Shown in pieces: positions 48,308-56,927 of a stretch of DNA of 64,000 nucleotides (position 1 is the stretch's first letter; every line of letters begins with the position of its first letter). The DNA is from Acuticoccus sp963704595 (GTDB lineage Bacteria; Pseudomonadota; Alphaproteobacteria; Rhizobiales; Amorphaceae). The DNA lies in NCBI GenBank assembly GCA_963704595.1, contig OY969922.1:2108001-2172000 (forward strand), written 5' to 3'. Under the pieces are notes generated by a model. The model was given only the letters and a program-made list of their open reading frames with translations, made no database searches and was not told the origin of the DNA. The translations under genes were made by a program, and so were the position numbers.

Positions 48308-48506
48308 GCCCGAAAGGCCTTGGCGCCGGGCGACCGGCGAGGCATACACGGCCAATTACATAACGGCTCGCGGTTCGCCGCGGGCCGTCCTCCGTGCGGA
48401 ATGAGCCGCCGGGGCGACGCCTCTCCCTCGCCGGGAGGGCGCACGGACGAGCAATCTCAAGTCGGAACGCGGGTTCGCCCGAACGGCCGGCGTCAAAGGA
48501 AGCAAG

Positions 48507-49124
48507 ATGGCTGACGATAGAAGAGGCGGCGGTCGCAGGCGCGATCATCGCGATGACGAAGACAACGAATTCACCGACAAGCTGGTCGCGATCAACCGCG
48601 TCGCGAAGGTGGTCAAGGGCGGCCGGCGCTTCGGCTTTGCCGCGCTGGTCGTCGTCGGCGACACGAAGGGCCGCGTCGGCTTCGGTCACGGCAAGGCGCG
48701 CGAAGTGCCGGAAGCCATCCGCAAGGCGACCGAGAGCGCCAAGCGCACGCTGATCCGCGTGCCGCTGCGCGAAGGCCGGACGCTGCACCACGACGTGGCC
48801 GGTCGCCACGGCGCTGGCAAGGTGTTCCTGCGTGCGGCGCCCGCCGGTACCGGCATCATCGCCGGTGGCCCGATGCGCGCCGTGTTCGAGACGCTCGGCA
48901 TCCACGACATCGTGGCGAAGTCGCTGGGCTCGTCCAACCCGTACAACATGATCCGCGCCACGTTCGACGCGCTGAAGGATCAGGACTCGCCGCGTTCCGT
49001 GGCAGCGCGCCGCGGCCTCAAGGTGTCCGAGCTTCAGTCCCGCCGCCGCGATGCCGACATCACGTCCGAAACCGTCCTGACGGCGGGTGAGGGCGAAGAG
49101 CAGGTGGAGATGGCAAATGCCTGA
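48507..49124 (+). CDS. rpsE: 30S ribosomal protein S5
   Basis: 205 aa. DKLVAINRVAKVVKGGRRFG, VVVGDTKGRVGFGHGKAREV and the rRNA-binding GTGIIAGGPMRAVFETLGIH are intact. The N-terminus (DDRRGGGRRRDHRDDEDN) and the ~30-residue C-terminal tail are longer than in E. coli, as usual in alphaproteobacteria. Overlaps rpmD by 8 nt. Confidence 0.97.
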   Translation: MADDRRGGGRRRDHRDDEDNEFTDKLVAINRVAKVVKGGRRFGFAALVVVGDTKGRVGFGHGKAREVPEAIRKATESAKRTLIRVPLREGRTLHHDVAGRHGAGKVFLRAAPAGTGIIAGGPMRAVFETLGIHDIVAKSLGSSNPYNMIRATFDALKDQDSPRSVAARRGLKVSELQSRRRDADITSETVLTAGEGEEQVEMANA

Positions 49125-49353
49125 CGTTCGCGTGACTGAGGGCGCCAAGCGCGCCCAGGACGCCGGCAAGCCCGTTGTGACCGTCGAGCAGATCGGCTCG
49201 GCGCTGCGCCGGCCCGACGAGCAGCGCCAGACCCTCAAGGGTCTCGGCCTCAACAAGATGCACCGCCGCCGGACGCTGGAAGACACTCCCGCCGTCCGCG
49301 GCATGATCGCGAAGGTCCATCACCTGGTCCGGATCGTGGAGGACGACAAATGA
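49117..49353 (+). CDS. rpmD: 50S ribosomal protein L30, N-terminally extended
   Basis: 78 aa, about 18 more than the usual ~60. The core begins near KPVVTVEQIGSALRRPDEQR and continues LKGLGLNKMHRRRTLEDTPA and HLVRIVEDDK. The first ~18 residues (PDVRVTEGAKRAQDAG) are extra. ATG 49117 lies inside the end of rpsE; an upstream frame beginning at 49087 is not needed. TGA overlaps the rplO ATG. Confidence 0.94.
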   Translation: MPDVRVTEGAKRAQDAGKPVVTVEQIGSALRRPDEQRQTLKGLGLNKMHRRRTLEDTPAVRGMIAKVHHLVRIVEDDK

Positions 49354-49832
49354 AGCTGTCCGAACTTCGGGACAATCCCGGCGCGGTGAAGTCGCGCAAG
49401 CGCGTTGGCCGCGGTATCGGCTCCGGCACGGGCAAGACGTCCGGCCGAGGCGTCAAGGGTCAGAAGTCGCGCTCCGGCGTGGCGATCAAGGGGTATGAGG
49501 GCGGCCAGATGCCGATCCACATGCGCCTGCCCAAGCGCGGGTTCAGCAACAAGGCGTTCGCCAAGAAGCTGAACATCGTGTCGCTGAGCCGCCTGCAGGA
49601 AGCTGTCGACGCGGGCCGCCTGTCCGCCGACGCGACCGTGACGGCCGCCGAGATGGTCAAGGCCGGCATCCTGCGCCGTGCCAAGGACGGCGTTCGCGTC
49701 CTGTCCGACGGTGAGCTGACCACGCCGCTGAAGCTCTCCGTCTGGGGCGCCTCCAAGGCCGCCGTCGACGCTGTCGAGAAGGCCGGCGGCTCCATCGAGA
49801 TCCTGGCGCCTGCACCGGCTCCGGCCGAGTAG
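49350..49832 (+). CDS. rplO: 50S ribosomal protein L15
   Basis: 160 aa. KLSELRDNPGAVKSRKRVGR, GIGSGTGKTSGRGVKGQKSR, YEGGQMPIHMRLPKRGFSN form the long N-terminal extension that threads through 23S rRNA. The C-terminal globular part ends with an Ala/Pro-rich tail. A terminator follows 28 nt later. Confidence 0.96.
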   Translation: MKLSELRDNPGAVKSRKRVGRGIGSGTGKTSGRGVKGQKSRSGVAIKGYEGGQMPIHMRLPKRGFSNKAFAKKLNIVSLSRLQEAVDAGRLSADATVTAAEMVKAGILRRAKDGVRVLSDGELTTPLKLSVWGASKAAVDAVEKAGGSIEILAPAPAPAE

Positions 49833-49860
49833 GGGAAGCGGCTCTGCTTCACGAGATCGA

Positions 49861-49886
49861 CGGGCGCCCGAGAGGGTGCCCGTTTT
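49861..49886 (+). terminator. Intrinsic terminator between rplO and secY
   Basis: CGGGCGCCC (49861-49869) pairs with GGGTGCCCG (49874-49882, one G-T) around GAGA, followed by TTTT. It may reduce read-through into secY; the rest of the 245-nt gap shows no gene. Confidence 0.75.
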
Positions 49887-50077
49887 CGTTTCTGGCGGGT
49901 TCGCGCCGTTGCGGGCTCGGGCTTCCATCTGCCCGCCCGCATGACCAGATAACGACAATCGGCCCGTGACAGGGCGCGGGTGACGCGTTAAGGACAGCCG
50001 TTGACGTTCGCCGTAGCCCAGTCTGCGGCGGAACGGCTTTGCCGCTCAGTCAGTCCCGAACATTTTCGGAGTTATCC

Positions 50078-51412
50078 ATGGCGTCAGCCGCCGAACAACT
50101 TGCCGCCAATCTGAATTTCAAGGCTTTCGGCAAAGCCACCGAGCTCAAGCAGCGCATCTGGTTCACCCTCGCGGCGCTCGTGGTCTACCGGCTGGGGACG
50201 TACGTTCCGCTGCCCGGCATCGACCCCGTGGCGCTGCAGCAGGCGTTCGACCAGGCGCAGTCCGGGCTTCTGGGCCTCTTCAACGTGTTCGCCGGCGGCG
50301 CCATCGGGCGCATGGCGATCTTCGCGCTGGGGATCATGCCGTACATCTCGGCCTCCATCATCATCCAGCTTCTCACGACCGTGGTTCCGCGGCTCGAGCA
50401 GCTGAAGAAGGAGGGCGACCAGGGCCGCAAGCAGATCAACCAGTACACCCGCTACGGCACGGTGATTCTGGCGACCGTGCAGGCCTACGGCATCTCGGTC
50501 GGCCTCGAGAGCGCCGGCACGATCGTGACCGAGCCCGGCATGTTCTTCCGCTTCACCACGGTGGTGACGCTGGTCGGCGGCACGATGTTCCTGATGTGGC
50601 TCGGCGAGCAGATCACGAGCCGCGGCGTCGGCAACGGCATCTCGCTGATCATCTTCGCCGGCATCATCGCCGAGCTTCCGTCCGCCATCGCGGGCATGCT
50701 CGAACTCGGCCGCCAGGGCGCGCTGTCCACGCCGATCATCCTTCTCGTCATCATCATGGCGATCGTCGTGATCGCGTTCATCGTGTTCGTGGAGCGGGCG
50801 CAGCGGCGGCTTCTGATCCAGTATCCGCGGCGCCAGGTCGGCAACAAGATGTTCCAGGGGGACAGCTCGCATCTGCCGCTGAAGCTTAACACCGCAGGCG
50901 TCATCCCGCCGATCTTCGCGTCCTCGCTCCTTCTGGTGCCGGCGACGCTGACGAGCTTCGGGGCAGGGGCCGACGGCGGCGGCTTCCTCGGCACGGTCCA
51001 GGCCCTCTTCGGCCACGGCCAGCCGCTCTACATGCTGTCCTACACCGCAATGATCATCTTCTTCGCGTTCTTCTACACGGCGATCGTGTTCAACCCGGCC
51101 GACACCGCGGACAACCTGAAGAAGCATGGCGGCTATATCCCGGGGATTCGTCCCGGCGAGCGCACCGCACAATATATCGACTACGTGCTGACCCGAATCA
51201 CGGTCATCGGCGCGATCTATCTGGTGATCATCTGTCTTCTGCCTGAGTTCCTCATCGCGTCGACCGCCGTTCCGTTCTATTTCGGCGGGACATCGCTGCT
51301 CATCGTCGTTAGTGTGACGATGGATACGGTTGCGCAGGTGCAGGGTCACCTGCTGGCGCACCAGTACGAAGGGCTTGTCAAAAAGTCCAAGCTGAAAGGG
51401 AAGCGCAGATGA
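50078..51412 (+). CDS. secY: Preprotein translocase subunit SecY
   Basis: 444 aa, ten membrane helices. Signatures: YRLGTYVPLPGIDPVALQQ around helix 1, FNVFAGGAIGRMAIFALGIM (plug and helix 2), PRLEQLKKEGDQGRKQINQY in the cytoplasmic loop, and GIRPGERTAQYIDYVLTRIT near helix 8. It forms the protein-conducting channel with SecE (19.3 kb). ATG 50078 gives the standard N-terminus (ASAAEQLAANLNFKAF); a longer frame starting at 50039 is unlikely. The stop overlaps adk (ATGA). Confidence 0.96.
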   Translation: MASAAEQLAANLNFKAFGKATELKQRIWFTLAALVVYRLGTYVPLPGIDPVALQQAFDQAQSGLLGLFNVFAGGAIGRMAIFALGIMPYISASIIIQLLTTVVPRLEQLKKEGDQGRKQINQYTRYGTVILATVQAYGISVGLESAGTIVTEPGMFFRFTTVVTLVGGTMFLMWLGEQITSRGVGNGISLIIFAGIIAELPSAIAGMLELGRQGALSTPIILLVIIMAIVVIAFIVFVERAQRRLLIQYPRRQVGNKMFQGDSSHLPLKLNTAGVIPPIFASSLLLVPATLTSFGAGADGGGFLGTVQALFGHGQPLYMLSYTAMIIFFAFFYTAIVFNPADTADNLKKHGGYIPGIRPGERTAQYIDYVLTRITVIGAIYLVIICLLPEFLIASTAVPFYFGGTSLLIVVSVTMDTVAQVQGHLLAHQYEGLVKKSKLKGKRR

Positions 51413-52009
51413 GGCTGATTCTGCTTGGGCCGCCAGGCGCGGGTAAGGGCACGCAGGCCAAGAGGCTGATGGAGCAGCATTCGCTCCAGCAGCTCTCCAC
51501 TGGCGACATGCTGCGTGCCGCCGTCAAGGCGGAGAGCCCGATCGGCCTCAAGGCGAAGGACATCATGGTCCGTGGCGATCTCGTCCCGGACGAGGTGGTC
51601 AACCAGATCGTCGCCGAGCGGATCGCCGACCCCGATTGCGCCAACGGCTTCATTCTCGACGGTTTTCCGCGTACCGTCGCGCAGGCCGAGGCGCTCGAGG
51701 CGATTCTCGCCGAGAAGGAACTCGAGCTCGACGCGGTGATCGAACTCCAGGTCGACGAGGAGGCGCTCGCCTCCCGCGTTGAGACCGCGCCGCCGCGAGA
51801 GCGGGGACGCGGTTCGCGACGACGACACCGTCGAGGCGCTGCGGCACCGGCTCAAGGTCTACCGCGACCAGACCGCGCCGCTGATCGACCATTACCGTGA
51901 GACCGGCAAGCTCCATTCGGTCGACGGGATGCAGGACATCGACACCGTCGCCGGGGAGATCGCATCGATTCTCGGCGAAGCCAGCCCCAAGCTCTACGCG
52001 ACGGGGTGA
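51409..52009 (+). CDS. adk: Adenylate kinase (short-LID form), frame broken once
   Basis: About 199 aa after removing one base. It interconverts ATP + AMP and 2 ADP. P-loop GPPGAGKGTQAKRL, AMP-site QLSTGDMLRAAV and GFILDGFPRTVAQAEAL are intact. At 51787-51796 (GCGCCGCCGC) one base is extra; removing one reads about E-T-x-R-x-E-SGDAVRDDDTVEALRHRLK. The LID is the short type without the Cys4 zinc site, as usual in alphaproteobacteria. adk is essential, so a sequencing error is the likely explanation. It overlaps secY by 4 nt. Confidence 0.93.
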
Positions 52010-52053
52010 CAGCCGCGCGATCCGCCGGATTTGCGCGAACTTGTGAATAAAAG

Positions 52054-52081
52054 TTGACGTGGGCCTTGTCCTGCGCTAGAG
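52054..52081 (+). promoter_or_regulatory. Promoter of the alpha operon (rpsM-rpsK-rpoA-rplQ)
   Basis: TTGACG (52054-52059), 16-nt spacer, CTAGAG (52076-52081). Same -35 and spacing as the str promoter at 34715. It would give a leader of about 200 nt before rpsM; no known leader family is recognised in it. Confidence 0.65.
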
Positions 52082-52289
52082 CCCGGTCCTATCTGGCGGA
52101 GTCGCGGTACGTCCTTTCGGGCGGCGGCTTCGGGTCGGGCCCACTCTTTAGATGCGTACTGGTTGGCGGCTGCCGCATTCCGCGCGGCGGCTCCAACCTT
52201 TTGGCGGTTGATCGCCGGACCATCGCCGCAGCAGTGTGTGGCTCGATAATTTGAATTCAGCCGGCGGCGGGGCCGGCAACGGAGGCAGT

Positions 52290-52658
52290 GTGGCTCGTAT
52301 CGCAGGCGTTAACATTCCGACCGGGAAGCGCGTGGTCATCGCGCTCCAGTACATTCACGGCATCGGCTCGACGATGGCGCAGGAGATCACCGAGAAGGTG
52401 AACATCCCCGCCGAGCGCCGCGTGAACGAACTCAGCGACGCCGAAGTGCTGATGCTGCGTGAGACCATCGATCGCGACTACATCGTGGAGGGCGACCTGC
52501 GCCGCGAGACCGCGATGAACATCAAACGGCTTATGGATCTTGGCTGCTACCGCGGCCTGCGTCACCGTCGCAGCCTGCCGGTTCGCGGCCAGCGCACGCA
52601 TACCAACGCGCGCACCCGCAAGGGTCCCGCGAAGGCCATCGCCGGCAAGAAGAAGTAA
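52290..52658 (+). CDS. rpsM: 30S ribosomal protein S13
   Basis: 122 aa from GTG, behind GGAGGCA. ARIAGVNIPTGKRVVIALQY, the helix-two-turn-helix region HGIGSTMAQEITEKV, and the C-terminal LPVRGQRTHTNARTRKGPAK. It contacts S19 and the P-site tRNA. An upstream extension in frame covers the leader and is rejected. Confidence 0.97.
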   Translation: MARIAGVNIPTGKRVVIALQYIHGIGSTMAQEITEKVNIPAERRVNELSDAEVLMLRETIDRDYIVEGDLRRETAMNIKRLMDLGCYRGLRHRRSLPVRGQRTHTNARTRKGPAKAIAGKKK

Positions 52659-52670
52659 CAAGGAACAATC

Positions 52671-53060
52671 ATGGCGAAGGAAGCTGCGCGCGTACGGCGC
52701 AAAGAGCGTAAGAACATCACGTCGGGCATCGCCCACGTGAACGCCTCTTTCAACAACACCAAGATCACCATCACCGACGCACAGGGGAATGCGATCTCCT
52801 GGTCCTCGTCCGGTGCCATGGGCTTCAAGGGCTCCCGCAAGTCCACGCCCTATGCGGCGCAGGTTGCCGCCGAGGATGCCGCCAAGAAGGCGTCCGAGCA
52901 TGGCATGCGCACCCTCGAGGTCGAGGTGACCGGTCCGGGTTCGGGCCGCGAATCGGCGCTCCGCGCGCTCCAGGCGGCCGGCTTCACGATCACCTCGATC
53001 CGTGACGTGACCCCGATCCCGCACAACGGCTGCCGCCCGCCCAAGCGCCGCCGCGTCTAG
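52671..53060 (+). CDS. rpsK: 30S ribosomal protein S11
   Basis: 129 aa. GIAHVNASFNNTKITITDAQ, ISWSSSGAMGFKGSRKSTPY and the C-terminal RDVTPIPHNGCRPPKRRRV are canonical. It lies on the platform near mRNA in the E site. 12 nt after rpsM, 65 nt before rpoA. Confidence 0.97.
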   Translation: MAKEAARVRRKERKNITSGIAHVNASFNNTKITITDAQGNAISWSSSGAMGFKGSRKSTPYAAQVAAEDAAKKASEHGMRTLEVEVTGPGSGRESALRALQAAGFTITSIRDVTPIPHNGCRPPKRRRV

Positions 53061-53125
53061 TTTTTGACCGCAATGATTGCGACCGCCACGCCATACGGGC
53101 GTCGGCAAACCATGAGGCATTGCCT

Positions 53126-54151
53126 GTGACGACCAACCAGAAGAACTGGCAAGAGCTGATCCGCCCCAACAAGCTGGATGTGACGCCGGGTTACGACCCG
53201 AAGCGCATCGGCAGCGTTGTTGCGGAGCCGCTGGAGCGGGGCTTTGGCCTCACCCTCGGCAACGCGCTGCGCCGCGTGCTCCTGTCCTCGCTCCAGGGCG
53301 CGGCAGTCACGTCGGTGCAGATCGACGGCGTCCTGCACGAGTTCTCGTCCATGACCGGCGTCCGCGAGGACGTGACCGACATCATCCTGAACATCAAGGA
53401 AGTTGCGGTCCGCATGGCGGGCGAGGGGCCCAAGCGGATGGTCCTGCGCAAGCAGGGTCCGGGCAAGGTCACCGCCGGCGACATCCAGACCGTGGGCGAC
53501 GTGTCGATCCTCAACCCCGACCACGTGCTGTGCACGCTGGACGAGGGCGCGGACATCCGCATGGAGTTCTCGGTCAACACCGGCAAGGGCTACGTCCCGG
53601 CCGACCGCAACCGTCCCGAAGATGCCGCGATCGGCCTGATCCCGATCGACAGCCTCTACTCGCCGGTCAAGAAGGTCTCCTACAAGGTCGAGAACACCCG
53701 CGAGGGCCAGGTCCTCGACTATGACAAGCTGACCCTCCAGGTCGAGACCGACGGCTCCATCTCGCCGGAAGACTCCGTGGCCTACGCCGCGCGCATCCTG
53801 CAGGACCAGCTGTCGATCTTCGTGAACTTCGAGGAGCCCACCAAGCCGGAGGTTTCCGAGGACGTTCCCGAGCTCGCCTTCAACCCGGCGCTGCTCAAGA
53901 AGGTCGACGAGCTGGAGCTTTCGGTCCGCTCGGCCAACTGCCTGAAGAACGACAACATCGTCTACATCGGCGACCTGATCCAGAAGTCCGAGGCGGAAAT
54001 GCTCCGCACCCCGAACTTCGGCCGCAAGTCGCTGAACGAGATCAAGGAAGTTCTCGCGCAGATGGGGCTGCACCTCGGCATGGAAGTGCCGAACTGGCCG
54101 CCCGAGAACATCGAAGAGCTCGCCAAGCGGTACGAAGACCACCACTATTGA
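53126..54151 (+). CDS. rpoA: DNA-directed RNA polymerase subunit alpha
   Basis: 341 aa. N-terminal assembly domain with GFGLTLGNALRRVLLSSLQG and the beta-contacting region. The C-terminal domain has LELSVRSANCLKNDNIVYIG and TPNFGRKSLNEIKEVLAQMG, which bind UP elements and activators. GTG 53126 is preferred because GAGG at 53114-53117 gives 8-nt spacing; TTG 53120 would be too close. A terminator-like hairpin follows 6 nt after the stop. Confidence 0.97.
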   Translation: MTTNQKNWQELIRPNKLDVTPGYDPKRIGSVVAEPLERGFGLTLGNALRRVLLSSLQGAAVTSVQIDGVLHEFSSMTGVREDVTDIILNIKEVAVRMAGEGPKRMVLRKQGPGKVTAGDIQTVGDVSILNPDHVLCTLDEGADIRMEFSVNTGKGYVPADRNRPEDAAIGLIPIDSLYSPVKKVSYKVENTREGQVLDYDKLTLQVETDGSISPEDSVAYAARILQDQLSIFVNFEEPTKPEVSEDVPELAFNPALLKKVDELELSVRSANCLKNDNIVYIGDLIQKSEAEMLRTPNFGRKSLNEIKEVLAQMGLHLGMEVPNWPPENIEELAKRYEDHHY

Positions 54152-54157
54152 GTTGCC

Positions 54158-54182
54158 GGCCGGGCCCAGTGCCCGGCCTTTT
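54158..54182 (+). terminator. Terminator/attenuator between rpoA and rplQ
   Basis: GGCCGGGC (54158-54165) and GCCCGGCC (54171-54178) around CCAGT, followed by TTTT. Stem and T tract are good, so it may set rplQ below rpoA, or rplQ may have its own promoter in the ~100 nt that follow. Confidence 0.78.
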
Positions 54183-54282
54183 CTACCCCCGGTCGCTGAC
54201 CGGGAGCTGCCTTCCGCGTCGGAGGCACACCCTAGCGCGAACGCCGGAGCGCCCGGCATTTCAAACATGAGGAGTTGGCGCG

Positions 54283-54703
54283 ATGCGTCACAAGAAGCAA
54301 GGCCGCAAGCTTAACCGGACGTCCAGCCATCGCCTCGCGATGTTTGCCAACATGTCCGCGTCGCTGATCCAGCACGAGCAGATCGTCACCACGGTGCCGA
54401 AGGCGAAAGAGCTGCGTCCGTTCATCGAGAAGATCATCACGCTCGCAAAGCGCGGCGATCTCCATGCCCGCCGCCAGGCCATCTCCAAGGTCCGTGACCA
54501 GGCAGGCCGTCGCCAAGCTGTTCTCCGTGCTCGGCCCGCGCTACCAGGAGCGCAACGGCGGCTACACCCGCATCATGCGCGCCGGCTACCGCTACGGCGA
54601 CAACGCGGCCGTCGCCGTGATCGAGTTCGTCGATCGTGACGAGGACGCCCGTGGCGCCGCCGACCGCGAGCGCATCGCCGCCGAGGAGCAGGCCGAGAAC
54701 TAG
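54283..54703 (+). CDS. rplQ: 50S ribosomal protein L17, frame broken once
   Basis: 139 aa after removing one extra G at 54501-54502. Before the break: KLNRTSSHRLAMFANMSASL and IVTTVPKAKELRPFIEKIIT. After it: QAVAKLFSVLGPRYQERNGG and RIMRAGYRYGDNAAVAVIEF. The corrected junction reads KVRDQQAVAKLF. L17 is an essential 50S protein near the tunnel exit; a sequencing error is the simplest explanation. Last gene of the alpha operon. Confidence 0.94.
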
Positions 54704-54740
54704 GCTTCTGCGCAGGGCACATCGCCTGCGCTGAAACGAT

Positions 54741-54777
54741 AAAGCCGCGCCAACGTGAAGTTAGCGCGGCTTTTTTT
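54741..54777 (+). terminator. Intrinsic terminator ending the ribosomal supercluster
   Basis: AAAGCCGCGC (54741-54750) pairs with GCGCGGCTTT (54764-54773) around a 13-nt loop, with seven T from 54771. Strong, 37 nt after rplQ. Confidence 0.92.
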
Positions 54778-54832
54778 GTCGTGACGTCGCCCGGGGCAGG
54801 CGAGGGGCGGATGCCCCGTCGGCGCCCTTCTG

Positions 54833-55339
54833 CTAGGCCGCAGCGGCCTGGTTCACGTGGCCCTTGGCGAGCTTCGACAGCTTCTTGTCCGTCGCCTCTT
54901 CCTCGGCCAGCGTCTGCTTGAGGAGGGCTGCGACGTCCGCGCGACCGAGTTCGGTCGCCCAGGTGCTAAGCGTGCCGTAGCGGGTGATCTCGTAGTGCTC
55001 CACGGCCTGCGCAGCTGCCACCATCGCGGCATCCAGCACGTGCTCGTCGGAGACTTCGGACATCACGCTCTCGGCTTCCTTCAGGATGCCGTCGATCGCG
55101 TCGCAGGTCACGCCCTTGGCCTTCACGCCCATCAGCTCGAATGCCTGCTCGAGGCGCTCGATCTGGCCCTTGGTTTCCTCGAGGTGCGTCTCGAAGCCGG
55201 CCTTCAGCGCAGGGTCGATGGCCTTCTTGGCCATCTTCGGCAGCGCCTTCTTGATCTGCTTTTCCGCGTAGTAAATGTCGCGGAGGGTATGCAAGAAGAG
55301 GTCGTCCATCGTCTGGATGTCTTTGTTGAAAAGACCCAT
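54833..55339 (-). CDS. DUF892 (YciE/YciF-type) ferritin-like protein
   Basis: 168 aa, all-helical. The N-terminal MDDLFLHTLRDIYYAEKQIK and later HLEETKGQIERLEQAFE and VEHYEITRYGTLSTWA supply the Glu/His residues of a four-helix di-iron site. YciE/YciF-type proteins are induced by general stress and may bind iron or manganese; activity is not established. Single gene, convergent with rplQ. Confidence 0.87.
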   Translation of the reverse strand: MGLFNKDIQTMDDLFLHTLRDIYYAEKQIKKALPKMAKKAIDPALKAGFETHLEETKGQIERLEQAFELMGVKAKGVTCDAIDGILKEAESVMSEVSDEHVLDAAMVAAAQAVEHYEITRYGTLSTWATELGRADVAALLKQTLAEEEATDKKLSKLAKGHVNQAAAA

Positions 55340-55440
55340 CGTTCTCGTCCTCGTGTGTTTCCGGCAGCCATGTCGGCGCCGTTGCAGACAGAACGAAGGT
55401 CGCTCAACGTGGTTCCGGTAAAATCAGACCGGTCGAAACA

Positions 55441-55477
55441 AAAAAGGCCGCGTCCCGGGTTGGGACGCGGCCTTTTT
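55441..55477 (-). terminator. Intrinsic terminator of the atp operon (works in both directions)
   Basis: AAAAAGGCCGCGTCCC (55441-55456) and GGGACGCGGCCTTTTT (55462-55477) form a 16-bp perfect stem with a GGGTT loop. It lies 24 nt downstream of atpF on the minus strand; the A/T flanks make it symmetric. Confidence 0.93.
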
Positions 55478-55501
55478 CGAAGGTTGAGCTCTACTCGCGA
55501 G

Positions 55502-55987
55502 CTAGTTCAGGCGCTGCTGGACCGTCTCGATCGAACGGTCGATCATCTTCGACCCTGCGTCGCTGTCGAGCTTCTTTGCGAGAAGGTCGGCCGCGGCGGC
55601 GATCGCGAGGTTGGTCGCCCGCGTCCGCACTTCGCCGAGTGCCTGGGCTTCCGCCTGGGCGATCTTGTTCTCGGCCGACTTGGTGCGCCGCTCGACCATT
55701 TCGCGCAGCTTCTCGTTGGCCTCCTCGGTCAGCCGCTTGGCTTCCCGGCGGGCCTCTTCCACGATGGCGTCCGCATCGCGCTCGGCGTCGCGGCGCTTGC
55801 GCTGGTATTCGGCGAGGAGAGCCTGCGCTTCCTCGCGTGCCTTGCGGGCCTCGTCCAGATCGTCACGGATCCTGTCGGTCCGCTTGTCGAGGAGGGCGAG
55901 GATCTTCTTCGGCGCTCCCACGGCAGCGACGATGACGATGAAGATGATGAGGCCGACGAGGGCCCAGAAGGTATCAGACTGAAGCAC
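55502..55987 (-). CDS. atpF: ATP synthase Fo subunit b
   Basis: 161 aa. One N-terminal membrane helix (FWALVGLIIFIVIVAAVGA) and a long charged coiled coil (KRRDAERDADAIVEEARREA). It forms the peripheral stalk with b', linking Fo to F1 through delta. Overlaps the b' gene by 14 nt. Last gene of the operon; F1 genes are not in this window. Confidence 0.93.
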   Translation of the reverse strand: MLQSDTFWALVGLIIFIVIVAAVGAPKKILALLDKRTDRIRDDLDEARKAREEAQALLAEYQRKRRDAERDADAIVEEARREAKRLTEEANEKLREMVERRTKSAENKIAQAEAQALGEVRTRATNLAIAAAADLLAKKLDSDAGSKMIDRSIETVQQRLN

Positions 55988-56636
55988 TTGAAACCTCCTG
56001 ACGCTTGACCGCCTCGGTCACCTCGGCCTCGCTGACGGTGAGGCCGGAGAGCTGCTCGACGATGGCACGGGCAGCATCTGTGGCAATGGCGTCCACATCG
56101 GCGAGGGCCGCGTCGCGGCGCTTGGCGATCTGGGTCTCGGCCTCGGCAATCCGCTTGTCGAGAGCCTCTTCGGTCTCGGCCTGCTGGCGTTCCTGCTCGG
56201 CCTTGATCTCGTCACGGCGCTGCTGCGCGATGGCGTAGGCCTTGTGCCGCGCCTCGGCGAGTTCCTGCTCGTAGACCGCGATGACCTCGTCCGTCTCCCG
56301 GGAAAGGCGCGAGGCCTCGCCAAGATCCGACGCGACACGGTCGCGTCGATCTTCGATCGTGCCACCCACCTGGGGGACGATCAGCCGGTTCACGAAGAAG
56401 TAGAGGAGACCGAAGCTGATCGCGATCCAGAAGAGGTGCGAGGGGAAATCGCTGAAGTCGAACGGCGGGAAGAGGCTTTCCTGGCCTCCGGCGCCGTGGA
56501 GCGGGACGTCGACCTGGGACGCGTCAGTCGGCATGGGGACCTCGATCTCGGCACGCTCGGGGACACCCTCGAGCGTGTTGGGATCGATGTGCCCCGCGTC
56601 GGACGCTCCTGTGTCGGCTTGGGCAAGTTCGAACAT
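55974..56636 (-). CDS. atpG: ATP synthase Fo subunit b'
   Basis: 220 aa. A ~65-residue hydrophilic N-terminal extension precedes the membrane helix (HLFWIAISFGLLYFFVNRLI), followed by the b'-type coiled coil (RHKAYAIAQQRRDEIKAEQE). A split b/b' pair is typical of phototrophs and many alphaproteobacteria. The extension is longer than in most b' proteins. The symbol atpG is used here in its alphaproteobacterial sense (b'), not for gamma. 14 nt after atpE. Confidence 0.9.
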   Translation of the reverse strand: MFELAQADTGASDAGHIDPNTLEGVPERAEIEVPMPTDASQVDVPLHGAGGQESLFPPFDFSDFPSHLFWIAISFGLLYFFVNRLIVPQVGGTIEDRRDRVASDLGEASRLSRETDEVIAVYEQELAEARHKAYAIAQQRRDEIKAEQERQQAETEEALDKRIAEAETQIAKRRDAALADVDAIATDAARAIVEQLSGLTVSEAEVTEAVKRQEVSSASV

Positions 56637-56650
56637 CAGCGAGTTCTGAC

Positions 56651-56878
56651 TTAGACCGCGAACAGGAGCAGGAGCGCGATCAGCAGCGAGAAGATGCCGA
56701 GCGCTTCCGTCACCGCGAAGCCGAAGATGAGACGGGCGAACTGGCCGTCAGCAGCCGACGGGTTGCGCAGGGCACCCGACAGGAATGCACCGAACAGGTT
56801 GCCAACGCCGATACCGGCGCCCGCAAGGCCGATCGTCGCAAGGCCGGCACCGATGAACTTGGCAGCTTCTGCTTCCAT
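56651..56878 (-). CDS. atpE: ATP synthase Fo subunit c
   Basis: 75 aa hairpin of two membrane helices. Helix 1 is the glycine-rich GLATIGLAGAGIGVGNLFGA, the loop is RNPSAADGQ, and helix 2 carries the proton-binding Glu58 in GFAVTEALGIFSL. No Na+-type coupling residues (Gln/Glu plus Ser/Thr) are evident, so it is a proton ring. ATG follows AAGGAGCCTCCCCCC. Confidence 0.96.
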   Translation of the reverse strand: MEAEAAKFIGAGLATIGLAGAGIGVGNLFGAFLSGALRNPSAADGQFARLIFGFAVTEALGIFSLLIALLLLFAV

Positions 56879-56927
56879 GGGGGGAGGCTCCTTAGATGCG
56901 CTTGATTGGTAAAATGCGCTTACAGGG

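Noticed and set aside
52010..52289. rpmJ (L36) between adk and rpsM
   Set aside because: No L36-like Cys/His-rich short frame found; in alphaproteobacteria rpmJ is normally elsewhere.
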